NCBI RefSeq assembly: GCF_003610455.1
Contig: NZ_RAQK01000001.1
Span: 2,170,001-2,234,000 of the forward strand
Direction: 5' to 3'
DNA length: 64,000 nt
Source: Sulfitobacter guttiformis
GTDB taxonomy: Bacteria; Pseudomonadota; Alphaproteobacteria; Rhodobacterales; Rhodobacteraceae
Program-made: the position numbers and the translations under genes
In this document: positions 54,115 to 62,106 of the stretch, in pieces
How the letters are laid out: the number at the start of each line of letters is the position of its first letter
Numbering within the stretch: the stretch's first letter is position 1
Notes under the pieces: generated by a model
Database searches by the model: none
The model's input: the letters and a program-made list of their open reading frames with translations, nothing else
What the model was told of the DNA's origin: nothing

Positions 54115-54825
54115 ATGAACATTCGCTTGTGCACGTATATCCTGATACCTTTTCTGGCGCTCGCGGCGTGTAGTTCAGCACCGGCTTCCTATTCCAGCCG
54201 TATGGAAGGTGCGCCCCTCAATTTCGCGGCTCAACCTGCCGAAATTGACGCACAGGCCGCGGCGTTGATAGAGTTGTCCGAGCGAATGGTGGTTCAATCG
54301 ACTATCAAGGGCGCGGCCATGGGTGCGGTTGTGGGGTGTGGCCTCGCGGTGGCTTCTGCAGGCAATGTATCGAACTGCCTTGCAGCGGCAACTGTGGCGG
54401 GTGTTGGCGGTGCGCTTGCAGGCCATATGGCGGGCAAAAGGCAGGTCACGCACCGGATTGAAACTGTCTCTCCCAGCGTGATTGTGCGCACGTTGCGCAA
54501 GACAAACCAGCAGCTGGCACTGGTTCAAGGATCACTGCCCGCGCGCTTGGCGGCACAGGATAGGTCGCTCGCCACCCTTGATCTGAAACTTGCAACCGGA
54601 AGTATTGACCGCGAAACTTATCTTGAGAGAAAAGAAAGTATTGTGTCCGAGCGTCGTGCCATTGCGGATGCTTTGCTCGCAACGGAAGCGAACGCAGTTC
54701 AAACGACAGCAAATCTTCAATCCGCAGCGGCTCGGGGCCAGACAGGGCTGGCATGGCACATCTCGGCGATAAAGGCACTGGAACGTGAGGTAGGCTCAGC
54801 CCGTTCCAGCATTTCATTGCTATAA
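54115..54825 (+). CDS. Lipoprotein with glycine-zipper segment
   Basis: The 236-residue protein has a short signal with lipobox LAAC (Cys19). A Gly/Ala-rich hydrophobic segment follows (about residues 62-105, KGAAMGAVVGCGLAVASAG and GVGGALAGHMAGKRQ) of the glycine-zipper type, then a helical, probably coiled-coil C-terminal half. Glycine-zipper lipoproteins insert into or cross the outer membrane; the exact role is unknown. No operon partner is evident, though it follows the transglycosylase by 200 bases. Confidence 0.8.
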   Translation: MNIRLCTYILIPFLALAACSSAPASYSSRMEGAPLNFAAQPAEIDAQAAALIELSERMVVQSTIKGAAMGAVVGCGLAVASAGNVSNCLAAATVAGVGGALAGHMAGKRQVTHRIETVSPSVIVRTLRKTNQQLALVQGSLPARLAAQDRSLATLDLKLATGSIDRETYLERKESIVSERRAIADALLATEANAVQTTANLQSAAARGQTGLAWHISAIKALEREVGSARSSISLL

Positions 54826-55500
54826 TCCTCGCCTACTTCCTTGGACGAAGTGAAAATGCATCCCGCAACTGGCAGCACCTATAAGTTTATAACTTAGAAA
54901 GATGAAATAGAGGGCGAGTTTCGTAAACGCGCAGTCCGATCTTGGGAAGCATGGCGAGGATTGCACCCGTTGCTCTCGGCCTGTCGCACACCGGCAAGTC
55001 AGAGAGCCTTTGCATTAATCTGTTCATGTGATGACCAAAGGAAATTCTGTCAGCAGACCGATAATAATGATTTGGCTACATCAACGAAGGAAATGCGCAT
55101 TATAAACGTTGGCATTCAATCCTGGCGCTGGACAGCGTTTCTGGCAGTGGCAGAATTCAGCGTCCCTATACATACCGCGCAATTTGCCGGAAAATATGTG
55201 CAAATCTGTCAGAAGATATATGGTGCTGTTGGGGAGGATTGAACTCCCGCTATAGGTATACAAAACAGCAGGTTAAATGAGTATTTGTAGCGTTATTCTG
55301 GACGTGTCTTTGTAACACAATGTGATCACGTCTAGGATCGTCTGAAGGGCCTCTGATCAACTTTGCAAGCCCTGAAGTTAGATCGTGTGGCTGATTTTCA
55401 AACAATGCTATTCTCACCTATTAGAGATTTAACTTCCTATAGTGCATTGAAAAAACAGATTTGTTGTTGAGATTCATCTAATCACTATTTGGACAACAAA
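54826..55500. other. Island boundary region, mostly gene-free
   Basis: No supported gene is visible in these 675 bases. The notable element is the tRNA 3'-end copy at 55221-55248, listed separately. Sequence right of it becomes AT-richer (about 55250-55500). The 54961-55242 frame is rejected as a gene because it lacks any family match and runs through the tRNA copy. Confidence 0.5.
55221..55248 (-). other. Partial tRNA copy (3' end only), att-like site
   Basis: Read on the minus strand, GGGAG-TTCAATC-CTCCC forms a perfect T arm, followed by CAACAGC, a discriminator A and CCA (55221-55223). This is exactly the 3' 28 nt of a tRNA. The bases to the right cannot supply an anticodon or D arm, so it is a fragment. 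Tyrosine recombinases integrate at such 3' ends and leave a copy at the far end of the inserted element. The acceptor strand implies a GCTGTTG 5' end, possibly a tRNA-Thr, which is inference. Confidence 0.75.
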
Positions 55501-56184
55501 GTGAACAGTTTCAGTAATTTAGACGAGCGTATTATCCGGGAGCGAGTCAATCAGACCCAAGCCCGGGAGGCGTGGATAGATAGTGAAGACTAGCGTAAGC
55601 ATAGCTATCTCGGTAGTATGAACTGGGAGGCGCGCAGCGGCAAAAACTATCTCTATCGTCGGATCGGCAAATCAGGCAAGTCATTGGGGCCGCGATCATC
55701 TGAGACCGAAGCGACACTGAAGGCTTTTAGCGATAACAATCAACAGCTGGAGCGGCGGCAGGCGCGCCTTGCAGATCAACTTAACACACAGTCTGCGATC
55801 CTGCGGCTTGCGTCACACACGGATACCAGAGACTGCAGCTAGGGTTCTACGTGAGATGCGGATCCACGGCCGGAACTACGGTGCCCGCGTCGTCGGCACA
55901 AACGCCCTTTATGCCTACGAGGCATTGGCGGGTGTCCGATTTGAAGAGGCTATGGCCGCGACTGGCGACATTGACACTCTGCTGGATGACCGCAACCGTA
56001 TGCGATTGATTGCTGACACCAAGGAAGCGCTGGGGGTATCACCCGGTTCATTCAGCAAAAGGCGGATAAGACATTCCGGTCCCATGGCCCCAATGACTTC
56101 AGGCTCATTAATGATAGCGGATATATGGTCGAGTTCATCAGGCCGCTGCCAAGGCCATTAAATAGGCAAATGTCTGGCTCATGA
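55501..56184 (+). pseudogene. Degraded GSU2403-type nucleotidyltransferase-fold gene
   Basis: Three reading-frame pieces together match the GSU2403 nucleotidyltransferase family (NTP_transf_8). The parts are an N-terminal helical segment with a GKNYLYRRIGKSGKSLGPRS-like run, GARVVGTNALYAYEALAGVRF with ATGDIDTLLDDR, and GYMVEFIRPLPRPLNR. The gene is broken by an amber TAG at 55591-55593, a frameshift near 55815 and another near 56035 (a G run). It also ends about 80-100 residues short of the family length at 56184. In other genomes such genes occur in mobile or toxin-like contexts. Here it is non-functional debris beside the att-like scar. Confidence 0.65.
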
Positions 56185-56205
56185 CACAAGTATCATTCGC
56201 AAGTC

Positions 56206-58584
56206 TCACACATCGAACAGATCAACCAATAGGTTAGGATTACTGCCTTGCCCTTCTAGTTCCTCAAGCAACTGAACAAGTAGTGGATCATAGCGCTTAG
56301 CCGCGCGCACAAAGCGCTCGTTACGATTGCGTGTCCGTTTGAAGTCTTTACGTGTCTGCACGATTGCATCACGGAGGCTATCGGCAAGCGGATCTTGATC
56401 CACAACAAGTGCATTCTGAACCTTTAACCGCCACCTTAATAGTCCGCCAAGTAAAAACGGTGCGTAGTTAAAGCGAGTATAGTCTGATCCAATCTCGCCT
56501 TTGAATTCTATCAGCACACGATCGACAAGACGCTCGACATCCCGACGGTCAAGAAGAAGGGGGGCGGTATCTGAACGCGACAACAAGAAAGCGGCAGCGG
56601 CGGTTTCCTCTTTGTATTTCCACTGCTTCACATTTCTAAGAAAGATGCGTGACAAAGCCAACTTTTCTTCCTTTTCGGTTCGGCACGTTCGGCCAAAGCC
56701 TTGGTAGACAAGCACCCAATTCATCGGATGGGTGATGAACGGATGTTTGAAAAGTGGATTGCGCGCATCCCATGCTTTGAGCAAGATTTTAGGTAACTCA
56801 GCAGGAGAGCGCCTGAATTGCCAAGTCAAAAATTTAAGCGATTCATTGTCGGCAGTAAGTTCACTAGCGATGCGCTTTCGAATGTGCTGGAGCGCCTTGA
56901 GTGTAAGGTTCTCCAATTGCTCTTTGGCTTCTGGTGGCACGCCATTAGGCAAATCACCATCGCTCGAAATGCAATAATGCCTATTCGGCCTTGAAGCGAG
57001 CTTCCGTGCAAGCGCAGTCCAATCAACGTCCTCTGCGTTGATATTGTCCTGCAGAAGGCTGAGAAGCCCTGCTTCACGATTGTTATCCTCCCATGCATCC
57101 ATGCTACATGGCAGCACCAGTCTATCCGGAATTGTTGCTGGCGAAGTGCCAAGCTCATCTACCAATTCGTTCCACGGTGTATGGATTTCCTCCGCGGCAT
57201 CCCAGTCGACTATAAACTGTCTGGATAACATCGGCGCATCAACAATGAAACGCGCACGCCCCGCGGCAGGAACTTGCTCGACGCTCAATTGAACGGGCAC
57301 TGGTGCCGATGTCTTCGATGATAAATCTACACGCGCTCTTCTAGGCCATTCTTCCAAATCTTTTCTAAGATGAAGCAAAAACTCAGTTTGATTCGCTTGG
57401 ATTGCAAAAGAGGCGGGCGCCGGTGAGCGGTAGACCCGGCCGGCAGGAAGGGTTTCGGAACTGCTGATCAGATCATAGCTGGTCGCACCTGATTGGCCGA
57501 GCACAATTGTCGAGATTTGCGGAAGAAAATCAAAATATACAGGATCACCATCCGCAAATCGACGCGCTGCTTCCAAGGCACCTTTGGCTACGATGTCGTC
57601 ATTCAGTGTAGTAACCTTTAGCGCGCTCTTCTTTTGCAGCGCAGCAGATAGACGCTCCCTTACGTGACCTGTTGCGAGGGTTTCAAACAGAAGAATATCG
57701 CACCCTACCAAGTGCTCAAGCGTCTCTGCCGGGAATTCCGCGCCTTGCGATAGTGCAGTCTCCGGGGGAGAAATTATGACAAACCGGCCCCTGTCGTTTT
57801 GAATGAGCTCCGGTTCAGCTTCACCTTCCAGAGCTAATTTGTGCACCGCTATTATTTGATTAATCCAGTTTCCAGAAACATTAGGATTGCTCTCCTGAAA
57901 GAGCGTTTTGCTGCGCTCCAAGAGGCCGCTGTAACCCAGCGATGAGGCCAGATGTTTTGCAGCTTTGCTTCGCTCTGGAGCAAAAATAGGGTCTTTGCCC
58001 CCGGCCTCCAATCTCAACCTTAGGCGTTGAACAGTAAATCCGTCTGACACATGCCCTATGATTCCGATCATAAGATTGTCTTCTGGATCAAACGACATTT
58101 TATCGTCCACCAGACACCCGAGAACGGCTAAAACTGAACGCCAGACGAGAAGGCAGCGGCCCGTTTTTCCCTTGGTCATTGCTTCGATCAAGCGCTCTTG
58201 AAAGCGTTCAGAAGTTCTAGGGTCATCATCTATGGAAAGTGAACAAAACTTAGCCCCATGTGCCAGACCTGAAATTGATGCCGCCAATTGTTCCGCAGGA
58301 GCTGAATTATCCCCAAAGACTGATGTGACGGATTTTCGGCGCTCTGGGCTTCCTACAATTCCCCAACCGTTGCCCCGCCCATGAGGCGCAAGCGAGGCTT
58401 GGCTACCCCCGATCCAGCGTTGCGAGGTCTCATCTCCGATCCTCACAATGCATGGGGACAACACGCTACCGGTGGTGTGTATCCCGTCAACACGTTCATA
58501 GCCGTCTGCTTCAATGGTCCAATTTCGCGCGGCGCGGTCTTTCCAACCGTTTAGGTCGTAGCCGCAGAGTTTCTTTGATGTCAT
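56206..58584 (-). CDS. Hsp70/actin-like ATPase-fold protein of a defence-type operon
   Basis: The 792-residue protein opens with GYDLNG, a phosphate-1-like motif. It continues with LVWRSVLAVLGCLV and NLMIGIIGHVSDGFTVQRL (about residues 170-189, phosphate-2-like). It then has VTTLNDDIVAKGALEAARRFADG followed by FDFLPQISTIVLG (about 324-362), which resembles the adenosine-binding part of Hsp70. The C-terminal half (400-792) is helical and unrecognised. CoCoNuT-type McrBC relatives carry Hsp70 homologues, so this gene may sense or remodel RNA or protein. The ATG at 58584 overlaps the DUF2357 stop (ATGA) and has a GGGGGG SD; an ATG at 58596 is the alternative. Confidence 0.7.
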   Translation of the reverse strand: MTSKKLCGYDLNGWKDRAARNWTIEADGYERVDGIHTTGSVLSPCIVRIGDETSQRWIGGSQASLAPHGRGNGWGIVGSPERRKSVTSVFGDNSAPAEQLAASISGLAHGAKFCSLSIDDDPRTSERFQERLIEAMTKGKTGRCLLVWRSVLAVLGCLVDDKMSFDPEDNLMIGIIGHVSDGFTVQRLRLRLEAGGKDPIFAPERSKAAKHLASSLGYSGLLERSKTLFQESNPNVSGNWINQIIAVHKLALEGEAEPELIQNDRGRFVIISPPETALSQGAEFPAETLEHLVGCDILLFETLATGHVRERLSAALQKKSALKVTTLNDDIVAKGALEAARRFADGDPVYFDFLPQISTIVLGQSGATSYDLISSSETLPAGRVYRSPAPASFAIQANQTEFLLHLRKDLEEWPRRARVDLSSKTSAPVPVQLSVEQVPAAGRARFIVDAPMLSRQFIVDWDAAEEIHTPWNELVDELGTSPATIPDRLVLPCSMDAWEDNNREAGLLSLLQDNINAEDVDWTALARKLASRPNRHYCISSDGDLPNGVPPEAKEQLENLTLKALQHIRKRIASELTADNESLKFLTWQFRRSPAELPKILLKAWDARNPLFKHPFITHPMNWVLVYQGFGRTCRTEKEEKLALSRIFLRNVKQWKYKEETAAAAFLLSRSDTAPLLLDRRDVERLVDRVLIEFKGEIGSDYTRFNYAPFLLGGLLRWRLKVQNALVVDQDPLADSLRDAIVQTRKDFKRTRNRNERFVRAAKRYDPLLVQLLEELEGQGSNPNLLVDLFDV

Positions 58585-60080
58585 GTAGCCCCCCATATAT
58601 CGCGATGAAGGAAGCCGCGGATGGCTTCGCGTCCATGCGCCAGAGAACTTCCAACTGCGTCAAAGGCAATGGCTTCCGCGAATGCGCCATCTTTTTCAGC
58701 GCTTGCAGCATCCGGTTCGTGATGGCCTGGCATCAGGACAAGACCATGTCGAATGAGTTCAGTCTGCCCCGGAACGCGCCGCAACTCCGCGAGTCTCGAA
58801 ACCGCATTTGTTGCAGATTCCTGAGTGGGGAGCCTCGACAAGGCATGCGGCGTCCAGACCGCTACACGATGTGCAAAAGCGCTATCATCAAACGGACTTG
58901 ATATTCGTAAGGCTACGTGCGCCCGTGACAGAGTTAATAAGGTCCCTGGCTTTTCGGGGCGGGCCATCACTTCGACGACACGACCAATATTTTTGAGCCA
59001 GAATACTGCAATAGGACGTTCTTGATCAAACCAGACGCCATTTACAGCCTCCTCACGAAAGCTGATTGGTGCTTGTGCGATCAGCTCGGCGTCAGGAAGA
59101 TCGTGCAGGGCCAGAACGATTGCCAACACAGAAAAGTCTGTCCAAGTCTGCGCCTGCCAAGCCCAGAGTTCATCAAGTGCCTTTTCGCGTTTTAGAAGTG
59201 CTTCCCATGCTTCGCGGATCAGACGATAGGTTTGGTTCTCCATGAGAACATAATTTGGCGTTATGTCAGTGGTTGCCCGAGCAATACCCATGTCCGCCAG
59301 ATCCGTTGCAATAGTTTTGCAGAGTTTGACGAACGAGGCCACCGATTGGAATCGCTTGCTGCTTTGCGCACGAGGATGCTCGCGTAGCCATTCTCGCCCT
59401 ACATCTCCAGCTAAGTGCAAGTATGAGTGCGCCACACGGTTCTCGAGGGTATCGAAGTCTTCATGCCTCACGACAGCAAGGATACGTTGATTAGCCCCCG
59501 CGCGTTCAGCAATCGTGCGCCCTGGTTGACGTGAAAGCCAGCGCATAGATCCCTGGTCCATTTCTTGAACGCGGTCTAGTGACGTCAGTTCTCTATGGCG
59601 CCTCAAGACACGACGAATACGCTCTCTGAATGCCTTGAGAACGGGGATCAGTTCACCAGCTTGCCGGACGATCTCCGCCATTCTTGGATCTTCTTCCCTT
59701 TCAGCGCGGTCCCAAGCGTTGGCCAAGTTTGACCACAGGTTTGTTGGATCTATCAGCGCTTCGCCCAATTCCTGAATACGAGCTGTTACTTCGTTCATCC
59801 GCGTTAGCGCATCAAGAGCCTCTTCGTTGGCGTCTTCCTCCTTGCCTTTCCGCGGGCGTGGGGGGAATCCAACCCGATCGGGTGACTTTGCTGTGCCGCG
59901 CTTAGGATAGGGGTGTAGGAGAAGTTGCCTTGGCTCTCCTCGCACCTCGTTTTTCATCAGGACAACATGTTCTCCCACCTCATCACTAGGCCCTGCTTCG
60001 GACAAAAGACTGTGTTGTGGTCCGAATGGTTCGGACGGATCCAAGCCTTTATTGGACCATGGGCGTGGTAATCGAAGCAT
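58581..60080 (-). CDS. DUF2357 (McrC-like) protein without an evident nuclease motif
   Basis: The 499-residue protein carries the DUF2357 core: FDTLENRVAHSYLHLAGDVGREWL (about residues 225-248) and YVLMENQTYRLIREAWEALLK (about 298-318), the arrangement found in McrC N-terminal domains. The N-terminal 90 residues are disordered-looking (basic, Pro-rich). In the C-terminal part where McrC proteins hold a PD-(D/E)XK nuclease, only weak candidates (GVWFDQERPIAVFWL, VVEVMARP) are seen and no clear D...ExK. It starts on a TAATG shared with the AAA gene. The likely role is a partner and adaptor of the McrB-like ATPase. Confidence 0.75.
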   Translation of the reverse strand: MLRLPRPWSNKGLDPSEPFGPQHSLLSEAGPSDEVGEHVVLMKNEVRGEPRQLLLHPYPKRGTAKSPDRVGFPPRPRKGKEEDANEEALDALTRMNEVTARIQELGEALIDPTNLWSNLANAWDRAEREEDPRMAEIVRQAGELIPVLKAFRERIRRVLRRHRELTSLDRVQEMDQGSMRWLSRQPGRTIAERAGANQRILAVVRHEDFDTLENRVAHSYLHLAGDVGREWLREHPRAQSSKRFQSVASFVKLCKTIATDLADMGIARATTDITPNYVLMENQTYRLIREAWEALLKREKALDELWAWQAQTWTDFSVLAIVLALHDLPDAELIAQAPISFREEAVNGVWFDQERPIAVFWLKNIGRVVEVMARPEKPGTLLTLSRAHVALRISSPFDDSAFAHRVAVWTPHALSRLPTQESATNAVSRLAELRRVPGQTELIRHGLVLMPGHHEPDAASAEKDGAFAEAIAFDAVGSSLAHGREAIRGFLHRDIWGAT

Positions 60081-62095
60081 TATCGCATAACGCCCTTCCA
60101 GACGAATTGCCCGGTGGCCTCTGCGGCATCCACTGACTCCTTTATAGCATCGGCAAGTGGCTCGTCCCCATAATCAGAAGCGAGCTTGCGAAGCTGATCG
60201 AACTGCTGGCTCTTGTCCTCGACATCAACCCCCCGCAATTTCGGCAAAAGCCGCATTTCGATTTGATCTGCGAGCGCTGTGCTAATCCGCTCACCGCCGC
60301 CTTCAAGCTCGGGGTATGCAGCAACATAAGAGATGATCGATCGGCCCAACCGATGGCCAAAGGGTTTTCCAAAGCTCTGCATAAGTGCCAGCATCGCATC
60401 GACCTGAGCTTCTCCACGAGATCGGTCTGCAGTCTGAAGTGGGCGTTGGCACCATCTATCCCAAGTTGACCGGCTTAGCGCTTTCTCAGCTTGTGCTTTG
60501 CCTTGTGCAGTCACGCGCACCAGCTTCTTTGGTGCACCGAAGCGCATAACATTGGCGCGGTCGACAACCTTGTCAGACAAAGACTGAGTGCTTTCGTCTT
60601 CGTTCATGGTTCCCGCAAATAGAAGGTTGTAGCCCGGGAATACACGAACGGGGCTATTTGGTATCTCAAGCTCGATCTCAGCATCCTTGCGCAGATTCTT
60701 CTCGGCCTCCTTGCCACGGGCAGGGCGGCTTTCAAGGCGGCTTAGGAAGTCCGAAAAATAGTATTCAACCCGTGCGAGGTTCATCTCGTCGAGCAGAACC
60801 ATAAGCATTCTGTCTTGGACGGCATCATTGTTGTTCTGCTCATCTAGAGCGTAGAGCGCCCGGGCCATGTCTGTAGGACGGAAACGGCCCTCGATGTAGT
60901 TGTAAAAACCCATCAAATCCTGAGGGCTGTCCCATCTGGGCTGAACGGGCACCTGAAGAAAGCCGATGCCCATGCCGGCCGCATACTGGCGGGGCAGCTG
61001 ACTTTTCCCTGTGCCTGAGATGCCCGCAAGGACCGCCATCTGGGTCGTGTCGTTTACTTTCATCGCGGTATGGAAGGCGCGTAAAATTCTATCGGGGTAA
61101 TCGAGGCCAAAACTATTGAACCGCTTTTTTACAGTAAGTAGCGCTTCGGATTCGACAAATTGTTCGCTGACGTCCCAAGAAACCAGTCTTTCTATTACTT
61201 GCGGTGGCTTCTTCAGTTCGTGCAACGGATCTTCGTGTTTTTCCCCCGTTTGACCTGACGCAAGTCCGCGGGCCTTTTCGATTTCGCGGTCGAGGGTAGC
61301 TTTGCGCACTTCCAGACCCGTAATGCGGTCAGTAGCAATCGATTGCTCTTGCACCAAGTCGTCTTTTCGCTGTCGCGCGGCAGCCAGTTCCGCGGAAAGA
61401 CTATCAAATTCACTGCGCAAATCACCGTAAGTGCTCCGTGTTGCAGCCAGGCGGTCCTCGACTTCGGTCAATTCCGCGTTCTTTGCCACAAGCTGGCCCT
61501 CAATCCCTGAGAGTTCGGTTTCCATCTTTTGAGCGCGATCTGCCAACTGGCTCACGCGGCTCTCAGCATCTTCCAAATCACGGAGATTATCACGAAGGTC
61601 CCCAACCCGCCTCTCGAGGGTTTCTTGCTCCTTCGAAAGATCCTCGATCCGGTGAACAATTTTGTCGGCGTGGGCAAGCTTGTCGCGGACTTCCTCTAGG
61701 GTTGCTTTTGCGCTTGCAAGCTCTCCATCTAATTCAAGTTGTTCTGTCATCGCAGATTCTGTTTCCAGTCGTATTTCGGCTACTTCAGACTTTCTGGATT
61801 CCAGTTGGTTCCACTCTGTCAAAAGATCGTCGCGCTGTCGGGTCAAGGCGTCAACTTCAGCCCCGATATCGGCAACGATTGCCATCGCTTTGCGCCGTTT
61901 TTCGAGTTCTTCCTCGAGGTCAATAATGACCACCCGTTTTTCAGCAATGCGCGCGTCTATTGCTTTCTCTTCTTCAAGCGGCCCCGCCAGGGCAACCAAC
62001 TTGTCGTGCTGTGTCGCAAGAAACAACGTTATGAATGTCAAAACGACGAGTGCGATACAAAGCCCGCCAAAAACAAAAATGCTTGCACTGAACAT
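60080..62095 (-). CDS. Membrane-anchored coiled-coil McrB-like AAA+ ATPase
   Basis: The 671-residue protein has one N-terminal transmembrane helix (about residues 4-27), a long heptad-rich coiled coil (about 40-280), and an AAA+ domain. That domain has Walker A GISGTGKS (358-365), Walker B VLLDEMNLARVEYYFSDFL (433-451, catalytic Glu437) and GTMNEDES (495-502), the sensor-1 GTMN motif of the McrB/MoxR-like clade. McrB proteins form NTP-driven rings that move nucleic acid for a McrC nuclease. The coiled coil plus membrane anchor suggest a tethered assembly. The nucleotide preference (GTP or ATP) is not known. Confidence 0.88.
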   Translation of the reverse strand: MFSASIFVFGGLCIALVVLTFITLFLATQHDKLVALAGPLEEEKAIDARIAEKRVVIIDLEEELEKRRKAMAIVADIGAEVDALTRQRDDLLTEWNQLESRKSEVAEIRLETESAMTEQLELDGELASAKATLEEVRDKLAHADKIVHRIEDLSKEQETLERRVGDLRDNLRDLEDAESRVSQLADRAQKMETELSGIEGQLVAKNAELTEVEDRLAATRSTYGDLRSEFDSLSAELAAARQRKDDLVQEQSIATDRITGLEVRKATLDREIEKARGLASGQTGEKHEDPLHELKKPPQVIERLVSWDVSEQFVESEALLTVKKRFNSFGLDYPDRILRAFHTAMKVNDTTQMAVLAGISGTGKSQLPRQYAAGMGIGFLQVPVQPRWDSPQDLMGFYNYIEGRFRPTDMARALYALDEQNNNDAVQDRMLMVLLDEMNLARVEYYFSDFLSRLESRPARGKEAEKNLRKDAEIELEIPNSPVRVFPGYNLLFAGTMNEDESTQSLSDKVVDRANVMRFGAPKKLVRVTAQGKAQAEKALSRSTWDRWCQRPLQTADRSRGEAQVDAMLALMQSFGKPFGHRLGRSIISYVAAYPELEGGGERISTALADQIEMRLLPKLRGVDVEDKSQQFDQLRKLASDYGDEPLADAIKESVDAAEATGQFVWKGVMR

Positions 62096-62106
62096 ATCTA
62101 ATTTCC

